DNA of 64,000 bases from Mytilinidion resinicola (GCF_010093595.1 NW_022985447.1:349218-413217), one strand, 5' to 3'. Numbered from the stretch's first letter, positions 10,623-23,100 are shown. Numbers and translations: made by a program. Notes: a model not told the origin generated them from the letters alone.

Positions 10623-11711
10623 ATGCCGAATCTTGTACGCCGGAACAATGGCCACCATCCACGGCCAATTCAATATCCTATTCTTCGAGATCCGGGCACC
10701 CGTCTCTCCTACCGAGAGCGTGATATTGCTTTCTCCCTCTCTCGATACGCTGGCTGGAATAACCGAAGGATCGGTTCCTCTCTTGGTGTGCCTTACAGAA
10801 CTATATCCAATGCTCTCTCTCTCCAGAATCCGTGGACCCCTCAAAAACAGAGAGGGAGAAAACCGAATCTTGATACTCCAACTCGACAGCGCCTTATTGC
10901 CCGGGCTAAGCTTNNNNNNNNNNNNNNNNNNNNNNNNNNNNNNNNNNNNNNNNNNNNNNNNNNNNNNNNNNNNNNNNNNNNNNNNNNNNNNNNNNNNNNN
11001 NNNNNNNNNNNNNNNNNNNNNNNNNNNNNNNNNNNNNNNNNNNNNNNNNNNNNNNNNNNNNNNNNNNNNNNNNNNNNNNNNNNNNNNNNNNNNNNNNNNN
11101 NNNNNNNNNNNNNNNNNNNNNNNNNNNNNNNNNNNNNNNNNNNNNNNNNNNNNNNNNNNNNNNNNNNNNNNNNNNNNNNNNNNNNNNNNNNNNNNNNNNN
11201 NNNNNNNNNNNNNNNNNNNNNNNNNNNNNNNNNNNNNNNNNNNNNNNNNNNNNNNNNNNNNNNNNNNNNNNNNNNNNNNNNNNNNNNNNNNNNNNNNNNN
11301 NNNNNNNNNNNNNNNNNNNNNNNNNNNNNNNNNNNNNNNNNNNNNNNNNNNNNNNNNNNNNNNNNNNNNNNNNNNNNNNNNNNNNNNNNNNNNNNNNNNN
11401 NNNNNNNNNNNNNNNNNNNNNNNNNNNNNNNNNNNNNNNNNNNNNNNNNNNNNCTGGCCTGGGAACAGAACGGCATGCTTGTAATGGAATGGCCGGCGAA
11501 TTCCCCTGATTTGAATCCAATTGAGAACGTTTGGCGGCTGTTGAAGGGGAGAATACAACGCCGGTTTCCTACAACAAAGGAGGAAGTACGGCAGTACGCT
11601 GAGGAGGAATGGGAGAAGCTTGAGCCCGAAGAATTTGAAAAGTATACGGGCAATATGAGGGAGCGTTGCCTTGCTGTAATTGCTGCTGATGGCGGCCCAA
11701 CGAAATATTAG
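10623..11711 (+). CDS. mariner transposase (interior unresolved)
   Basis: The N-terminal part (97 codons, 10623-10913) has a helix-turn-helix pattern (YRERDIAFSLSRYAGWNNRR, then SLGVPYRTISNAL) and a basic linker. After the gap the frame resumes with NSPDLNPIENVWRLLKGRIQ, the DDE-superfamily signature around the last catalytic acidic residue, and ends GGPTKY. The first two catalytic aspartates lie in the gap; in copy 2 they sit in WTDKAS and VEDNAS. Both sequenced parts are stop-free. Whether the whole protein is intact cannot be judged. Confidence 0.85.
   Translation: MPNLVRRNNGHHPRPIQYPILRDPGTRLSYRERDIAFSLSRYAGWNNRRIGSSLGVPYRTISNALSLQNPWTPQKQRGRKPNLDTPTRQRLIARAKLXXXXXXXXXXXXXXXXXXXXXXXXXXXXXXXXXXXXXXXXXXXXXXXXXXXXXXXXXXXXXXXXXXXXXXXXXXXXXXXXXXXXXXXXXXXXXXXXXXXXXXXXXXXXXXXXXXXXXXXXXXXXXXXXXXXXXXXXXXXXXXXXXXXXXXXXXXXXXXXXXXXXXXXXXXXXXXXXXXXXLAWEQNGMLVMEWPANSPDLNPIENVWRLLKGRIQRRFPTTKEEVRQYAEEEWEKLEPEEFEKYTGNMRERCLAVIAADGGPTKY
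10914..11453. other. assembly gap (540 N)
   Basis: Run of Ns inside the mariner transposase. By comparison with copy 2 the true length should be close to 561 bp. The gap probably arose because the element is repeated in the genome. Confidence 0.99.
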
Positions 11712-11842
11712 TTACTGAATAAGCACTGTTTTCATGTGGCGATGTGGCGATTGTAAGCACTAACAGAGACGCTTGCAGGGAGCGCCGGCAGCCCGCTCAG
11801 GTAGCCCCCTTGTACCTTGTCGTCTAGTTCCAAGCTCGTCAT

Positions 11843-12454
11843 TTCTGTGGGCCTGGCAAGTCCTAAATCAGCCGTTCAGAGAAAAGACCACTTATGATCC
11901 CCTCGTTACCCTTTCTGTAAGTGAGAATGCTGAAACGGTATTTTTACTGGAGGCCTTAAGGTGCAGCGCTGAAGACGGCGTAGTCTCTACATAATAGCTG
12001 TGTGTAGGAACTGCGGTCAAAAGTTCCCAAAATGGTAATTTCTAGAGCATCGGTTCAATTTCAAAGAGATGCAGATGCTCCGTTGCTTTATTGCCACCCT
12101 TTCCCACATTGCACTCCGGATCTGGGCCAGGCTCGCCAATGAAAAGTAGAGTCGAAAGGTTTGATCAGCTGTTACTCCAGGGTACCTTGCGCCGGCCTAA
12201 CTACGCCGGGGTTCTCTCTGCATCATTGGAGGGACCAATGATCTTCTGTGAAGGCCTAACTCTGTACTACATAGGCCGGAACACATTGAGTTCTTGCCAA
12301 GGTAGCTGCTGATAGTACCGAGATACTTCTTATCTATTGATAAAAGGTTCCAGGTAGCTAGGCGAAGTGTGGATCCGAAACATCTCTCATCGAGCCTGAC
12401 CTGTCAATAAAATTCTCCTCCACTCCCCATAGCCACGGTACACAGTTGCTCAAA
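11843..12454. promoter_or_regulatory. divergent promoter region SDR / dioxygenase
   Basis: 612 bp separate the ATG of the broken minus-strand SDR (11842) and the first ATG of the plus-strand dioxygenase (12455). Such head-to-head spacing suggests shared control before the SDR was destroyed. No specific binding site is recognised. Confidence 0.4.
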
Positions 12455-13899
12455 ATGGTTAATGCATTGAGCGAGTTCAATCACGACCTTACCGAGGAAA
12501 AGGTAAAGCCTCTACGAGAGAATGTACGTCACGAGTTTCCACGATCGAACCCTAGTAGCTTATGGGTACCAGGGATATACTATGAGTCGTGATCCGTCGC
12601 CAAATCGAGGCGCCTCGATGCCCGATCACATCGCCGTTGGCCCAGAGAGCTGTAGCAAGGCCTCTTGGCGCAAAGCCAATGGTGTTGAGGCGTCGAAGCA
12701 AATTCGACTGGTAAAGCTCGCCCACATGCGATATCAGCATCCGGATCTGCAGCAAATAACGAATTTCCTCAGGGGTAAGACAATACTCCATCTTGTCAGA
12801 GGAGGAACGGAAGCCGCTGATTGTGTTTCCGAGATTGCTGAAGCTTTGTCTACTTAACAGATTTTGGTATGCATGTAGTAAAGAAGACTGAGACCAGGCG
12901 GTGGTATCGAGGGTACGGTCCTGATCAATATGTGTATTACGCGCAGCAGGGGCCCAAGAAGTTTCTTGGAGGAGCATTCGAGGTGGAAAGCTATGAAGAG
13001 CTGGAGAAGTATGCCTTAAACAATGCCCGCACAATCAAGATCGAATACTAATCTGCGCCTACTCATCACAGAATCGCAAAACTCCCCGGAACTGTGTGTC
13101 TCACCAATGGCGTGGAAGAAATGAGCGACGCTCCAGGAGGCGGCCATATTGTATCCGTGGAAGACCCCGAGGGATTTCCTGTCAATTTTATTTTCGGCCA
13201 ATCGAAGCCGGAGACTCGAAAGATGCCTGGCAAGCTTAGAATGAACGATGAATCGACCAAGGCCCGAGTGAAGCAATTCCAAAGGTTTGAGCCCGGACCA
13301 GCTGAGGTGTACAAGGTATGGCAATCGATTCTCGCATGGCAACATCCTCTTCCCCGGCGTCGAAGCAGTTGTCTAACCTGTGTTCACAACAGCTGGGTCA
13401 TTTCGGACTCTGCGTAAAAGACTTTGAAACCCAAATGTCATTCTATACCAAGAACTTCAACATCATTCCATCCGATCTTTTGTACGTCCCTGTCGAATTT
13501 ACGGCCGACGGCAAACCGGAACGCAGATTGGTAGCCATGTTTGCACATATCGATCGCGGCCAGGATCTGGCAGATCACCATACGATGTTCCTCACGTCGC
13601 TGGGTCCAGACACAGATCCACATGTCCATCATTGCAGCTTTGAGATCCACGATTTTGACACTCAGGCTCTGGGACACCAATGGCTCGCACAGAAAGGCTA
13701 CAAATCTGTCTGGGGTGTTGGTAGACACATCCTCGGATCACAGATCTTCGATTACTGGTGGGATGCGAACGGTTTCATGGTCGAGCACTATGCGGATGGA
13801 GATTTGGTGAATGAGGAGACCCCCCTCGCGTATGGTCCAGCCGGCCACGAGGGTTTGGCGGTCTGGGGCCCAGAAGTGCCCCAAGCATTTCTAGATTGA
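12455..13899 (+). CDS. two-domain VOC (extradiol catechol-type) dioxygenase
   Basis: Five exons: 12455-12523, 12573-12774, 12861-13008, 13072-13315 and 13393-13899, about 389 aa. Introns are 49-86 nt and all junctions are in phase. The N-terminal VOC lobe starts IRLVKLAHMRYQHPDLQQ and runs through GAFEVESYEELEK and HIVSVEDPEGFPVNF. The catalytic lobe starts LGHFGLCVKDFETQMSFYTK. The 2-His-1-carboxylate iron ligands fit LGHFG, DPHVHHCSFEI and GFMVEHYADGD. The family opens aromatic diols, as in 2,3-dihydroxybiphenyl dioxygenase. The first exon is least certain; an alternative start is ATG 12618. The gene looks intact and is convergent with the intact SDR. Confidence 0.85.
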
Positions 13900-14126
13900 C
13901 GAGGTGCGAGTCCGCTAGCCAGACAACTGTACAACGGCACTAGTCTTCAGAATAGCTGTTAGGGTTGAGTTAATTCCATAAACATACCAAAACCACAGTA
14001 TTACTGCTTGACGGTCACTGTCAACTCAGAAGTCACGTCTGACAGTGACGTTTGAACCCTTTGCAATGCTATGACGTGTTACAAATCCTAACGTGACAGC
14101 AGATTTTGAGTTCTACTGATATATCC

Positions 14127-15396
14127 TCAACCGCACATACCACCGTCGACTCGGTACGTCGATGCGGTTATGTATTTAGAGTCATCGCTCAACAGGAAAG
14201 CGAATAGATTTCCAACTTCCTCAGGCTCGCATACCCTTGGAATGGGTACCCGAGCAAATACGTCAAGCTTCCCGGATTCGACGGCGCCAAATGAATGAAT
14301 CATGGGAGTATTAATGATGCCGCTATACGAGTACATCAGCTTCAGGTGCAGAACAACGTTGTACGCAACTGCAAGTGGTGATAACGACGCTGGATTGATC
14401 ACGTACAGCCCCAGCAGTCGGGATCAGGCACGACGGATAGCCAAAATAGATTGAAGGATTGAAGGACTGAAGGAATGATTGAGCTTACGGCGCGATGGCG
14501 TTGACCCGGATGCGTCTGCTGCCAACCTCTTTTGCCGCACTTTTGGTCAGTCCAATGACGCCGTGCTTGCTGGCTGAAAATCAATAGGTAAGCCCTACAC
14601 TCGGGTTGCAGCACTACAACCTAGGGTCAGCAACTCATATGCAGTAACGTATCAGGATAACATGCTGATACAGGAGGAAGTAACAGGTAGTGCAACAGCA
14701 GTGCTGCAGCACGGTATCAGTACTGTATCAGGAAACAGGATGAATCAAGTAACGCGTCAGGAAGAGATACCACGTTATGCCCCCGGGGCTGGCCCCCCTC
14801 CTTCCCCTAGTATATAAACAACGAGCTAGACACCCATAGAAATCAGAGTTCACATCAATTTCAACCTGAGTCCTACTCAGCGTGGCCGCCCCGGTAGAGC
14901 GGTAGAGTCAGGCCGTACCTGAGTATGCCCCATTCTTTGCATGGCCCTCGAGACCGGTCACACTCGCTGTGTTAACAACGCTTCCCCCATCTCGCATAGC
15001 CTTTAGTTGGGCGCGCACACAGTAGAAGAGACCAGTCAGGTTGGTGCCGTGAATGAAGTCCCATTCCTCATTGGAGAGCTCGGTGATGTCATGAACTCCA
15101 TAATGCTTCCCGATTACACCAGCCACATTAGCCGCGCCGTCGAGGTGGCCGAAATGTTTGACTGTCTTTGCGACCCATGCATCCACTTGGTCACTGGAGC
15201 GTATATCAACGGCTGTGGTGACGAGCCGCTCGGATGCAGAAGTGGAAATGGCGGAGCTTGCTTTCGCCAGAGCATCCTCGCGAAGGTCGCACAAAGAGAG
15301 ACTCGCACCCCGGGCGTAAAGCACCTTGGCGGTAGCAAGGCCAATTCCGGAAGCGGCGCCAGTTAGGGATATGACTTTGCCTGCAAGCGAAGACAT
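14127..15396 (-). CDS. classical short-chain dehydrogenase/reductase with a transposon in intron 1
   Basis: Exons 15396-14919, 14573-14489 and 14322-14127 give 252 aa, the usual classical SDR size. Motifs: TGAASGIG (residues 13-20), NVAGV, the catalytic Ser in VVNTASVTG (145), and Tyr158/Lys162 in AYSASKHG. These are followed by VNAIAPGIINTP and the C-terminal YRVDGGMCG. The YSASK motif is assembled only by splicing across intron 1. That intron is 345 nt because it holds a 273-bp ACTC element; without it and one duplication it is 67 nt. Intron 2 is 166 nt, long for this region. It probably oxidises or reduces an alcohol or ketone on the same substrate as the dioxygenase. Confidence 0.9.
14599..14871. 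mobile_element. ACTC-element copy B, in an SDR intron
   Basis: 273 bp with ends ACTCGGGTTG / CAACCTGAGT and target duplication CCTAC (14594-14598, 14872-14876). By eye it differs at one position from the reverse complement of copy C at 51658-51930, so both moved recently. It lies antisense to the host gene and leaves both splice sites untouched. Confidence 0.88.
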
Positions 15397-15699
15397 GTTA
15401 GACAGAGTTTATGATGTCTCCTACCGAGGCCAGAGTGTGGGGTTGTGGAGGAGCAAATACCAGAATGTCACTTTTAAACATCTCCATTCGGGGCAATGAA
15501 CGGAAATAGAATCGATCTCGTCGACTCCTGGATCGGACGACTGCGACATCTGTGACAAATATTCGACCGGATTCTCCGAACACAGACCTGTGGGATCCCG
15601 CGGAGCAGGAAAAAAGTGGCACCTCGAAGTAGTTCTAAGCGAAATGCGCATTCTCATTCGGAACCCCTGAATTCTACCGGGGAGGGATATTGGCACACC

Positions 15700-16005
15700 C
15701 CCTAATCACTCCGCGCACACCCCCTAAATCACTCCACGCACACCCCCCCTCTAGTCTGATCTTCTGATTGGCTAGAACGGCTCGGAGCTTCGTCCGGAGC
15801 TCTATTATCACGTGCATCCGCACGTGTAGCCTCGCCGATTTGTATAGCCTCACGTACGAGCTCACGTACGAGCTCACGTACGAGCTCACGTACGGCTATA
15901 CGAATCGGCATGCATCCTTTCCGATTCGTGTAGCCTCGCCGATTTGTGTAGCCTCAAGTACAAGCTCACGTACGAGCTCACGTACGAGCTCACGTAGTAT
16001 AAGTA
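15700..16005. repeat. short tandem repeats: CACC-rich tracts and ACGTACGAGCTC 12-mers
   Basis: From 15690 there are three imperfect copies of a CGCACACCCCCTAAATCACTC-like unit. At 15850-15895 and again at 15965-15996 the palindrome-rich 12-mer CACGTACGAGCT repeats about four and three times. A 100-bp unit containing GTAGCCTCGCCGATTTGT precedes each block. It abuts the left end of the pogo element. A related stretch (GCATCCTTTCCGATTCGTAT) recurs at 35209, right of the island, suggesting an outer host repeat. Confidence 0.7.
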
Positions 16006-16671
16006 TAGAAGTCATCACGGGCTCGTGCACGCTACGGGCTCGTGCACGCTTCTCACCCCTCACCGCTTATTCTTCCACACCCCACAACTCCACCAATTTT
16101 CAACAGATTTCGAATAAAAATGGATAAAATTAAAGCTGCAATCGCGGAGCTTCACCTCCAAGAGAAAACGAACATCAAGGCCATGGCCGACAAGCATGGG
16201 GTTGACAGAAGCACCCTCTCCAAGCGCTTCCGTGGGAAAACTGGTAGCAAGGCAGATGGATACAATTCTCAACAGGTTCTCACCCCTGGGCAGTCCAAGG
16301 CTCTTATTAAATACATTAACAACCTATCTAAAAGGGGGCTTCCTCCTACGCATTAAATGGTGCGAAATCTAGCCTTAGCAATAGCTGGGATTATGCCAGG
16401 AATTAACTAGGCTTTGCGCTGGGTTAAACAGCATTTAAAACACCTTAGATTAGAATACCTTCTTCCTATTAATAAATTAAGGAAGAGAGCTAATTTAGCG
16501 CTGTATTACAGCCTCTACTTTAAACTCTTAGAATAAAAAATGCAGGAATATAATATATAGCTAGGAAATACCTAGAATATAGATAAAAAGGGCTTTTTTA
16601 TTAGTTAGATAAAGAAAAAGAGAAGGATTTTTAGCAGGAATACCTTTAAGTTAGGAAAAATGCGCAATATT

Positions 16672-17174
16672 TATTACAACCCGTAATACGAACAACCCGA
16701 GCGCAGAGGCACTCGTGGAGACAAGCAAGCAGATAAGACTGATTACGCAGAACCAGGTCACGGGACTAAGAGGGTCACGTGTAGGACGCATAGGGATCCT
16801 GGATTCCCCCACGGACTGCTAGTGGATAGGAACGATCTAAAAATAGGACATCACGAGGACAGGGTCACGTGATGGCTCGAGAGGCTCGAGGGAGCAAGCC
16901 AGGCGAGCGCTCGAGGGGCTCGAGGCTGCGAGCCATACGAGCAAGAGGTTTCTTAGGACGGAGCTTTTATATAAAGGGACGCTCCTTTGCATAGATAGGA
17001 ACCTTGTGTTTAACTTAAGACTTTAATACTACCTATTAGAAGTAATAACCCCGTTTTAAATCTTAATTAATTATTGCCTTACCTTTTAAAGACTATTACA
17101 CCCTAATAACAACTTGCCTATACCCTGCCTTAGTATATAACACTTAGAAGGTATAGAAAAAACAACCTGTTATA
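16672..17174 (+). repeat. Gypsy-1 5' LTR
   Basis: 503 bp, noticeably less mutated than its partner (it keeps GTCACGTG and GGCTCGAGGGGCTCGAGG). It lacks about 35 bp of a duplicated AAGAGAGCAGC-containing segment present in the other three LTRs. Confidence 0.92.
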
Positions 17175-20100
17175 CTTTAAACACCGCTATATTAAAGGAG
17201 TTGTATACGGACAATTAATTAAGATAGCTCTACTAACCCCTTTAGGTAGCATAACTGCTAGACTAACCCTAACTATAACCGAGGTAGCAACACGCATACA
17301 GGCGTTGCTTACACAAATATAAACACTGGAAAAAGCTAGCAATACTAAGAATAAAAAAATTACAGCCCTATAGGGAAATCTCTAGACCGTTTAAGGGGAG
17401 CTTACTACTACTAGAGTAGTTAGCTATAAAGGCTATAAAATAAATAAGCCCGAAGAGTTTACTAGGGAGAGAGAAGCTTTGCGAGCGTTTATAACGCAGA
17501 TAAGGCTATACCTGCGCACGAACTAAAGCAACCTCGAATTTAAATCGGATAAGGTCTGTATAGCAGCTACCTTCTTAAAGAAAAAAGTATTTAACTAGTT
17601 TAACCCGATGCTTACAGACTGGCTTAGCAACGCCAACGCAGACAATTGGAAACTAGAAACCAATATTATATTTAGCAACTACGGATACTTCAAGTTAGCA
17701 CTTTAGATAACCTTTGGAGACACTAATAAAGAACGGACAGCGGAACAGAAAATAGCAGTTCTAAAGCAGAAGGGCTTAACCAGCCGCTATACTTCAGAAT
17801 TTATACAAATCGCGTCCAAGCTATTATAGGGAGATAAGGCTCTGCAAGCATAATATTATAAAGGTTTTAAGGAAAATATTAAGAACAAAATTGTATAAGG
17901 CGAAAGGCCTCCAACACTTTATAAACTTGAGGAAATAGTAATACAAATTAATAGTTAACAGTATAAACAACAACTAAAACGGGCAGATAAAAAAGGACTT
18001 TGTTTTTACGCCCAACTAGCTAGACTAAAGCTAAGAGTAACTAACCGCGACTATAGAGATCGCATAGAGATTAATATTGCAAAACAACGCAATAACTAGA
18101 AGGGTAAACCAATTACCGACAAAAAAAGGTAAGAAAGAAAGCGCAACAGCGCATGCCTATTATGCGGAAAACAAGGACACTTTACAAGCAAGTGCTCTAA
18201 GAATACCCGAATAGCAGCAGTTATAGCAAAACTAAATATAGACCGCCACAATTCCATATTATAGACCGCGTGCTATAATAATAACTGCTTTACCTATTAG
18301 TTAGATAAGCAGGCAATAGGGTACTATCTAACGCAAAGGGCGAAGGGACGTACTATTGCTATAATAAGGAACGAAGAGTATAATAGCAACCCTACAGACA
18401 ACTACTACGCCGGCGTAGAAGTTAAGAGTATAGAGATTAACTACCTATTAGAAATAGATAAGGTATTTTAGATAATTAAACCGCAATTAAAACCCTAAAC
18501 TAATATACCCGAGCTACTAGATAATAGTAAGGCCGAGTTACTAAACACGGAAATATAGGTCGACAGAGTCGTAGCTATATATAAGCAAAGCGCAAGAGAA
18601 ATTCTTATATACTTTAACGGAGAATAAGAAGTATAAAAGGCCGAAAATACTACAGCAGGCGCAGAGCTAAGAGCACTAGCTAGTTACTAATTCCTAAGAG
18701 CTATAGGAAGAGTTATAGAACAGCTTACTAGAGAGGAAAAAGTAAAAATAGCTGCAGCCGCAAGAATATTAACAGCAACTATTAACGCAGGAACCTGCGC
18801 AGGATTAGATATACTAGAAGGCCTAGGCCGCAATATCTAGCAAGAACTAGACAATAAATCACCTGTTAAAAATAGTAAAGAATACTATAATAGTAATAAA
18901 AATCGCGAACTAAAAAAGTAGTCTAGCAACAGCGAATTTAGTATAGGGCTAGAGCGAGAACCGCTAGAGCTATATAGAAGGTAAACCGAAATTAAAATCT
19001 ATAGAGCTTTACACCCTATTAGTAAAACAGGCGTCTATAATAAGGAAAATTAACGGCTGGATAGAAACTACCTACTTTATAAATAGATATCTTAGGTATT
19101 TTATATTAAGGACGAATGCGACGAGTATATAATATATAAGAAATATTAAGGATAGTACCTATATTAGATAAGATATTATATTATTACGCAACTAGTACTA
19201 TTTAAGGAAACAGAGCACTATATTATAGGTAAGAAAGATAAACTTATAGAAGTAGCTACTATAGTTGCGGACCCTTAGTACCTAATAGAATATAGGAAAG
19301 GTAAAAACTAGCAAATATACTACTAGGACTTATATCTAGTATATTACGAAATAAAACACGTAAACTATTAGCTATAAAAATAGCTAAAAAACAAGTAGGC
19401 GCTTAAGCAACAGAACGGCTAGAGCAGCTAAAAATAAGGTCCTATAGAGCAGCTAAAGACAAAAAAATACAAACCGCAACTATCGCCACTTTAGTAGGAA
19501 AAGCCTATATCGCAGAAAAAAAAAGAAACCTGGCAACGCAGCCTAACTCTATTCCTATTTAGAACTATAGATATATAATTCTATTAGTTAAAATTAGTAG
19601 GAACCCGGTAAAAGCACTGCTAGACAGTAGCGTATAAGGAAATTTTATATCCTATAACTTTATTAGAAGAAACCAGATCCCTTAGTAATAGAAAAACAGA
19701 CCCTATAGACTATATACAGTAGATAGTACACCTATACAACACGGTAATAGGTAAGTAACTATAGAAACTCGACTAGGCGTTATATAGATTAAAGAATATA
19801 GAAAAACTATTAGTATAAATATAACTAACACGGCGAGATATAATATAATTTTAGGTATACTATAGCTAAAGCAGTATAACCCCTAAGTCGATTAGAAATC
19901 TAGTAAAGTAAGGATTTAATCGGAAAGCGGACTAAAAAGCACCCCGCGCTAGGATAAGCCTAAGCAAAAACAAGATATTAATATAGATACTTTAAAAGGC
20001 AAAGAAGCCTAAAGAAAAAACAGGGCAGCGAGCCAACAGTAGCCTAGACCCCTAAGCAGCCGGCAGCTAGCCGAGGCAGCAAAAGCACTAGTTATACCAG

Positions 20101-23100
20101 AAGAATATAATAAGTTTAAAGGAATTTTTATAGAAAAGGTTTAGAATATATTACTAAAGCACTAACCTTAGGATTACTATATTCCCCTAGTACTAGGCGA
20201 ATAACCGCAGTTTAGACCAATCTATTTACTAGCCTAAAATAAGCTAGAAGTGCTGGAAGAATACCTAGAAAAGAACCTAAAGTAAGGATTTATTAGACTA
20301 TTAGAATTGCCTACAGGTTACTCTATAATATTTATCCTAAAGGTAAATAGTAAGCTACGCCTTTATATAGACTATAGATAGCTAAATAAGATTATAATTA
20401 AAAACTGCTATCTATTACCTTTAATCTCCGAACTTAAAAACTAACTGTATAAGGCTAAATACTTTATAAAGTTGGACCTACGCAAGGGATACTATTTAAT
20501 TTAGATAAAAGAAGGAGAAAAGTAGAAAACGGCTTTTAGAACTTAATACGGACACTTTAAGTATATAGTAATACTATTTAGGCTTACTAACGTACTAGTA
20601 ATATTCCAGGCAGTAGTTAACTTAGCGTTAAAAGGCTACCTAAATCGGTTTATAGTAGTATACCTTAACAATATCCTTATATACTTAGAAACGCTAAGCG
20701 AATATAAAATACACGTGTAAAAGGTACTTAAAAAACTTAGGGAATATAATTTTACAGTAAACCTAGATAAGTGCAAGTTCTACAGGCAGAGAGTTAAATT
20801 CCTAGGATGCGTTATTAGTCCAGGACAGATTAAGATAGAAGAAGGCAAGGTGTTTTCTATCTAAGAATAGCTAGAGCCCGCGAATTTAAAGGAACTATAG
20901 TTATTCCTAGGGTTAGCTAATTACTATAGGCAGTTTATTAAGGGCTACTTAAAAATTACAGAGCTACTTATAGAACTTACTAGAAAAGATATTAAATATA
21001 GATAGACCCTAGAAGTATAGAGTGTATTTAATAGGTTAAAAGTATAGTTTACTTTAAAACTAGTATTAGCAATCTTCGACCTACAGAAACCAGTTACTAT
21101 TAAGAGCAATGCGTTGGATAAGGCAGTAGGAGTAATACTTAACCAACTAGACAAATAAGGGAAACTATATCCTATAGTATTCTACTTACAGAAGCTAAGT
21201 ATAGCTAAGCTAAACTATAATATTTATAATAAGGAACTGTTAGCTATAATAGAAGTATTTAAATAGTAGAAAGTTTACCTTAAAAGGGCAGTATATACAG
21301 TACAGGTGTATATAGACTATAAAAATCTAATATACTTTACTATAACTAAGGAGTTGAATAGGAGATAGAAAAAATAGTTAGAAAAGCTAGAAACCTTTAA
21401 TTTCAAGATTATATATCGAAAAGGATCCGAAAATACTTATATAAATACACTTAGCAGAAGGCCGGACTATATAGAAAGAGCCGAGAAAACCAGGCAACCT
21501 ATACTTAGAGAAACTAGTCCGGGAACCCTTAAATTTAACTATATATAAGCAGCAGTTGCTTATAGGTCCGAGGATAATAAGTGGTATAAATAAATTAAGG
21601 CAGCATAAAAGGTAGATTAGGAAAGCCGGGATTTAGCGGGTTATAACTAGTAAAGCTTGCGCCTAGAACCTATAAACCAAGAGTATAGAGAAATCCAGGA
21701 CGGTATTATCACCTTATAGGACAAGATATTTATACCTAAGACCTTATAAAAAAAGCTTATTAAGGAATTCTATAGTATACTAGTGCACGGGCACTAGGAA
21801 GTGGAAAAAACACGGGAAAGAATTGCAAGGACATTCTATTTCCCTAGACTTCGGAAACTAACAGAGAAAATTATATATAAATACAAGTATATAAAAAACA
21901 AGTCGGTATAACACGCACTATATAGACTAATAAAGAGTTCCTCTACACCGGAAAAAGTATAGGAATCTATTATATAGAACTTTATAGTTAAGCTACTACA
22001 GTCTATTAAACCTATAACAGGCATAAAGTATAATATAATATTAGTAGTTACGGACCGACTAACTAAATATACATACTTTATCCCTTATTAAAAAGTATTA
22101 ACAGTAAAAGATTTAGCCTATACTTTTTTAAAGTATATTATTAGCAATTACAGGCTACTATAAAAGATAATTTTAGACTAAAACAAGCTCTTTATATTAA
22201 AATTCTAGCAGACCCTTACCGCATAACTAGGGATAAAGCATAAGCTTTCCACGGCGTTTTACCCTTAAACGGACGGGCAAATAGAAAGGCTTAATTAGAC
22301 TTTAGAACAGTACCTATAATGCTATATTAATTATAGGTAAGATAATTAGGTATTACTACTACTAATAGCCTAATTCGCCTATAATAGTATATCTACGGAG
22401 TTAATAAAGGTATTACCCTTCTTTATAAACTACGGTTTTAATCCAGAAGCGTATTAAGAACCCCGACTTAATAGTATAAGGGCCTAGAAGGCACTGCTAT
22501 TAGTTAAAAATATTAAAAAGCTATAAAGACAGCTCTTAATAAATATCTAATTCCTAATACTAAGGTTAGCAAGATATTATAACTAATACTAGGGTGTTGC
22601 ACTAACCTTTAAAAGGGGAGATAGAGTCTACCTACTCCGCAAAAATATTAAGATAAAACAACTAAGTATAAAATTAGACTATATTAAGATTAGACTATTT
22701 AAAATATAGAACGTTATTAGCCTAGTAAACTATAAGCTTAGGCTACCTAATAGGATAAAAATACACCCGGTCTTCTATATATTGCTACTAGAACCTGCAC
22801 TACTAAACGCTAAGCTAGAAAACAATATAGAGGTCGATAATAATAATAAATATAAGGTTAAGTAAATCCTGGATTCCAGATAAAGCAATTAGCAAAAAGA
22901 GTACCTAATTAAGTGGAAAAAATACGGCACCTCCGAGAATATATAGGAACCGGTTAAAAGTTTAGCAAACTATTAGGAACTCCTGCAGCAGTTTTACTGC
23001 TAGAATTCGGAACAGCCTAGAAAAATAGCAATAGCGCACTGTCTAACTAGGAAGGATTAAAGGAACCTAGAAAAGGAATGCCACTGCTATATAATTAGGA

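Larger units (their letters stand above)
10472..11812 (+). mobile_element. Tc1/mariner-family element, copy 1 (contains assembly gap)
   Basis: Terminal inverted repeats of about 38 bp (CAAGGGGGCTACCTGAGC at both ends) flanked by TA (10470-10471, 11813-11814). It encodes one transposase in plus orientation. The same family recurs at 62682, where it is RIP-damaged. This copy lacks those changes in the sequenced parts, so it inserted later or escaped RIP. Its length of 1341 bp includes 540 Ns; the matching stretch in copy 2 is 561 bp. Confidence 0.93.
10249..11842 (-). pseudogene. short-chain dehydrogenase/reductase, disrupted by mariner and 3'-truncated
   Basis: The gene starts at ATG 11842 (MTSLELDDKV). 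It is interrupted after the tenth codon by the mariner element at 10472-11812 and resumes at 10471 (AVVAGASFGMGRATSLALAQ). Rejoining at the duplicated TA restores one frame without any other change. Visible are the Rossmann nucleotide loop (AGASFGMG in place of TGxxxGIG) and CCDLNPEA, the acidic end of strand 2. The sequence ends near residue 80 (KADISVSKELE). No NAAG or YxxxK follows. It was probably a partner of the intact SDR at 14127-15396. Confidence 0.85.

Noticed and set aside
15850..15996. Possible CRISPR-like array
   Set aside because: Repeats are contiguous 12-mers without unique spacers, in a eukaryotic context; it is a tandem repeat.
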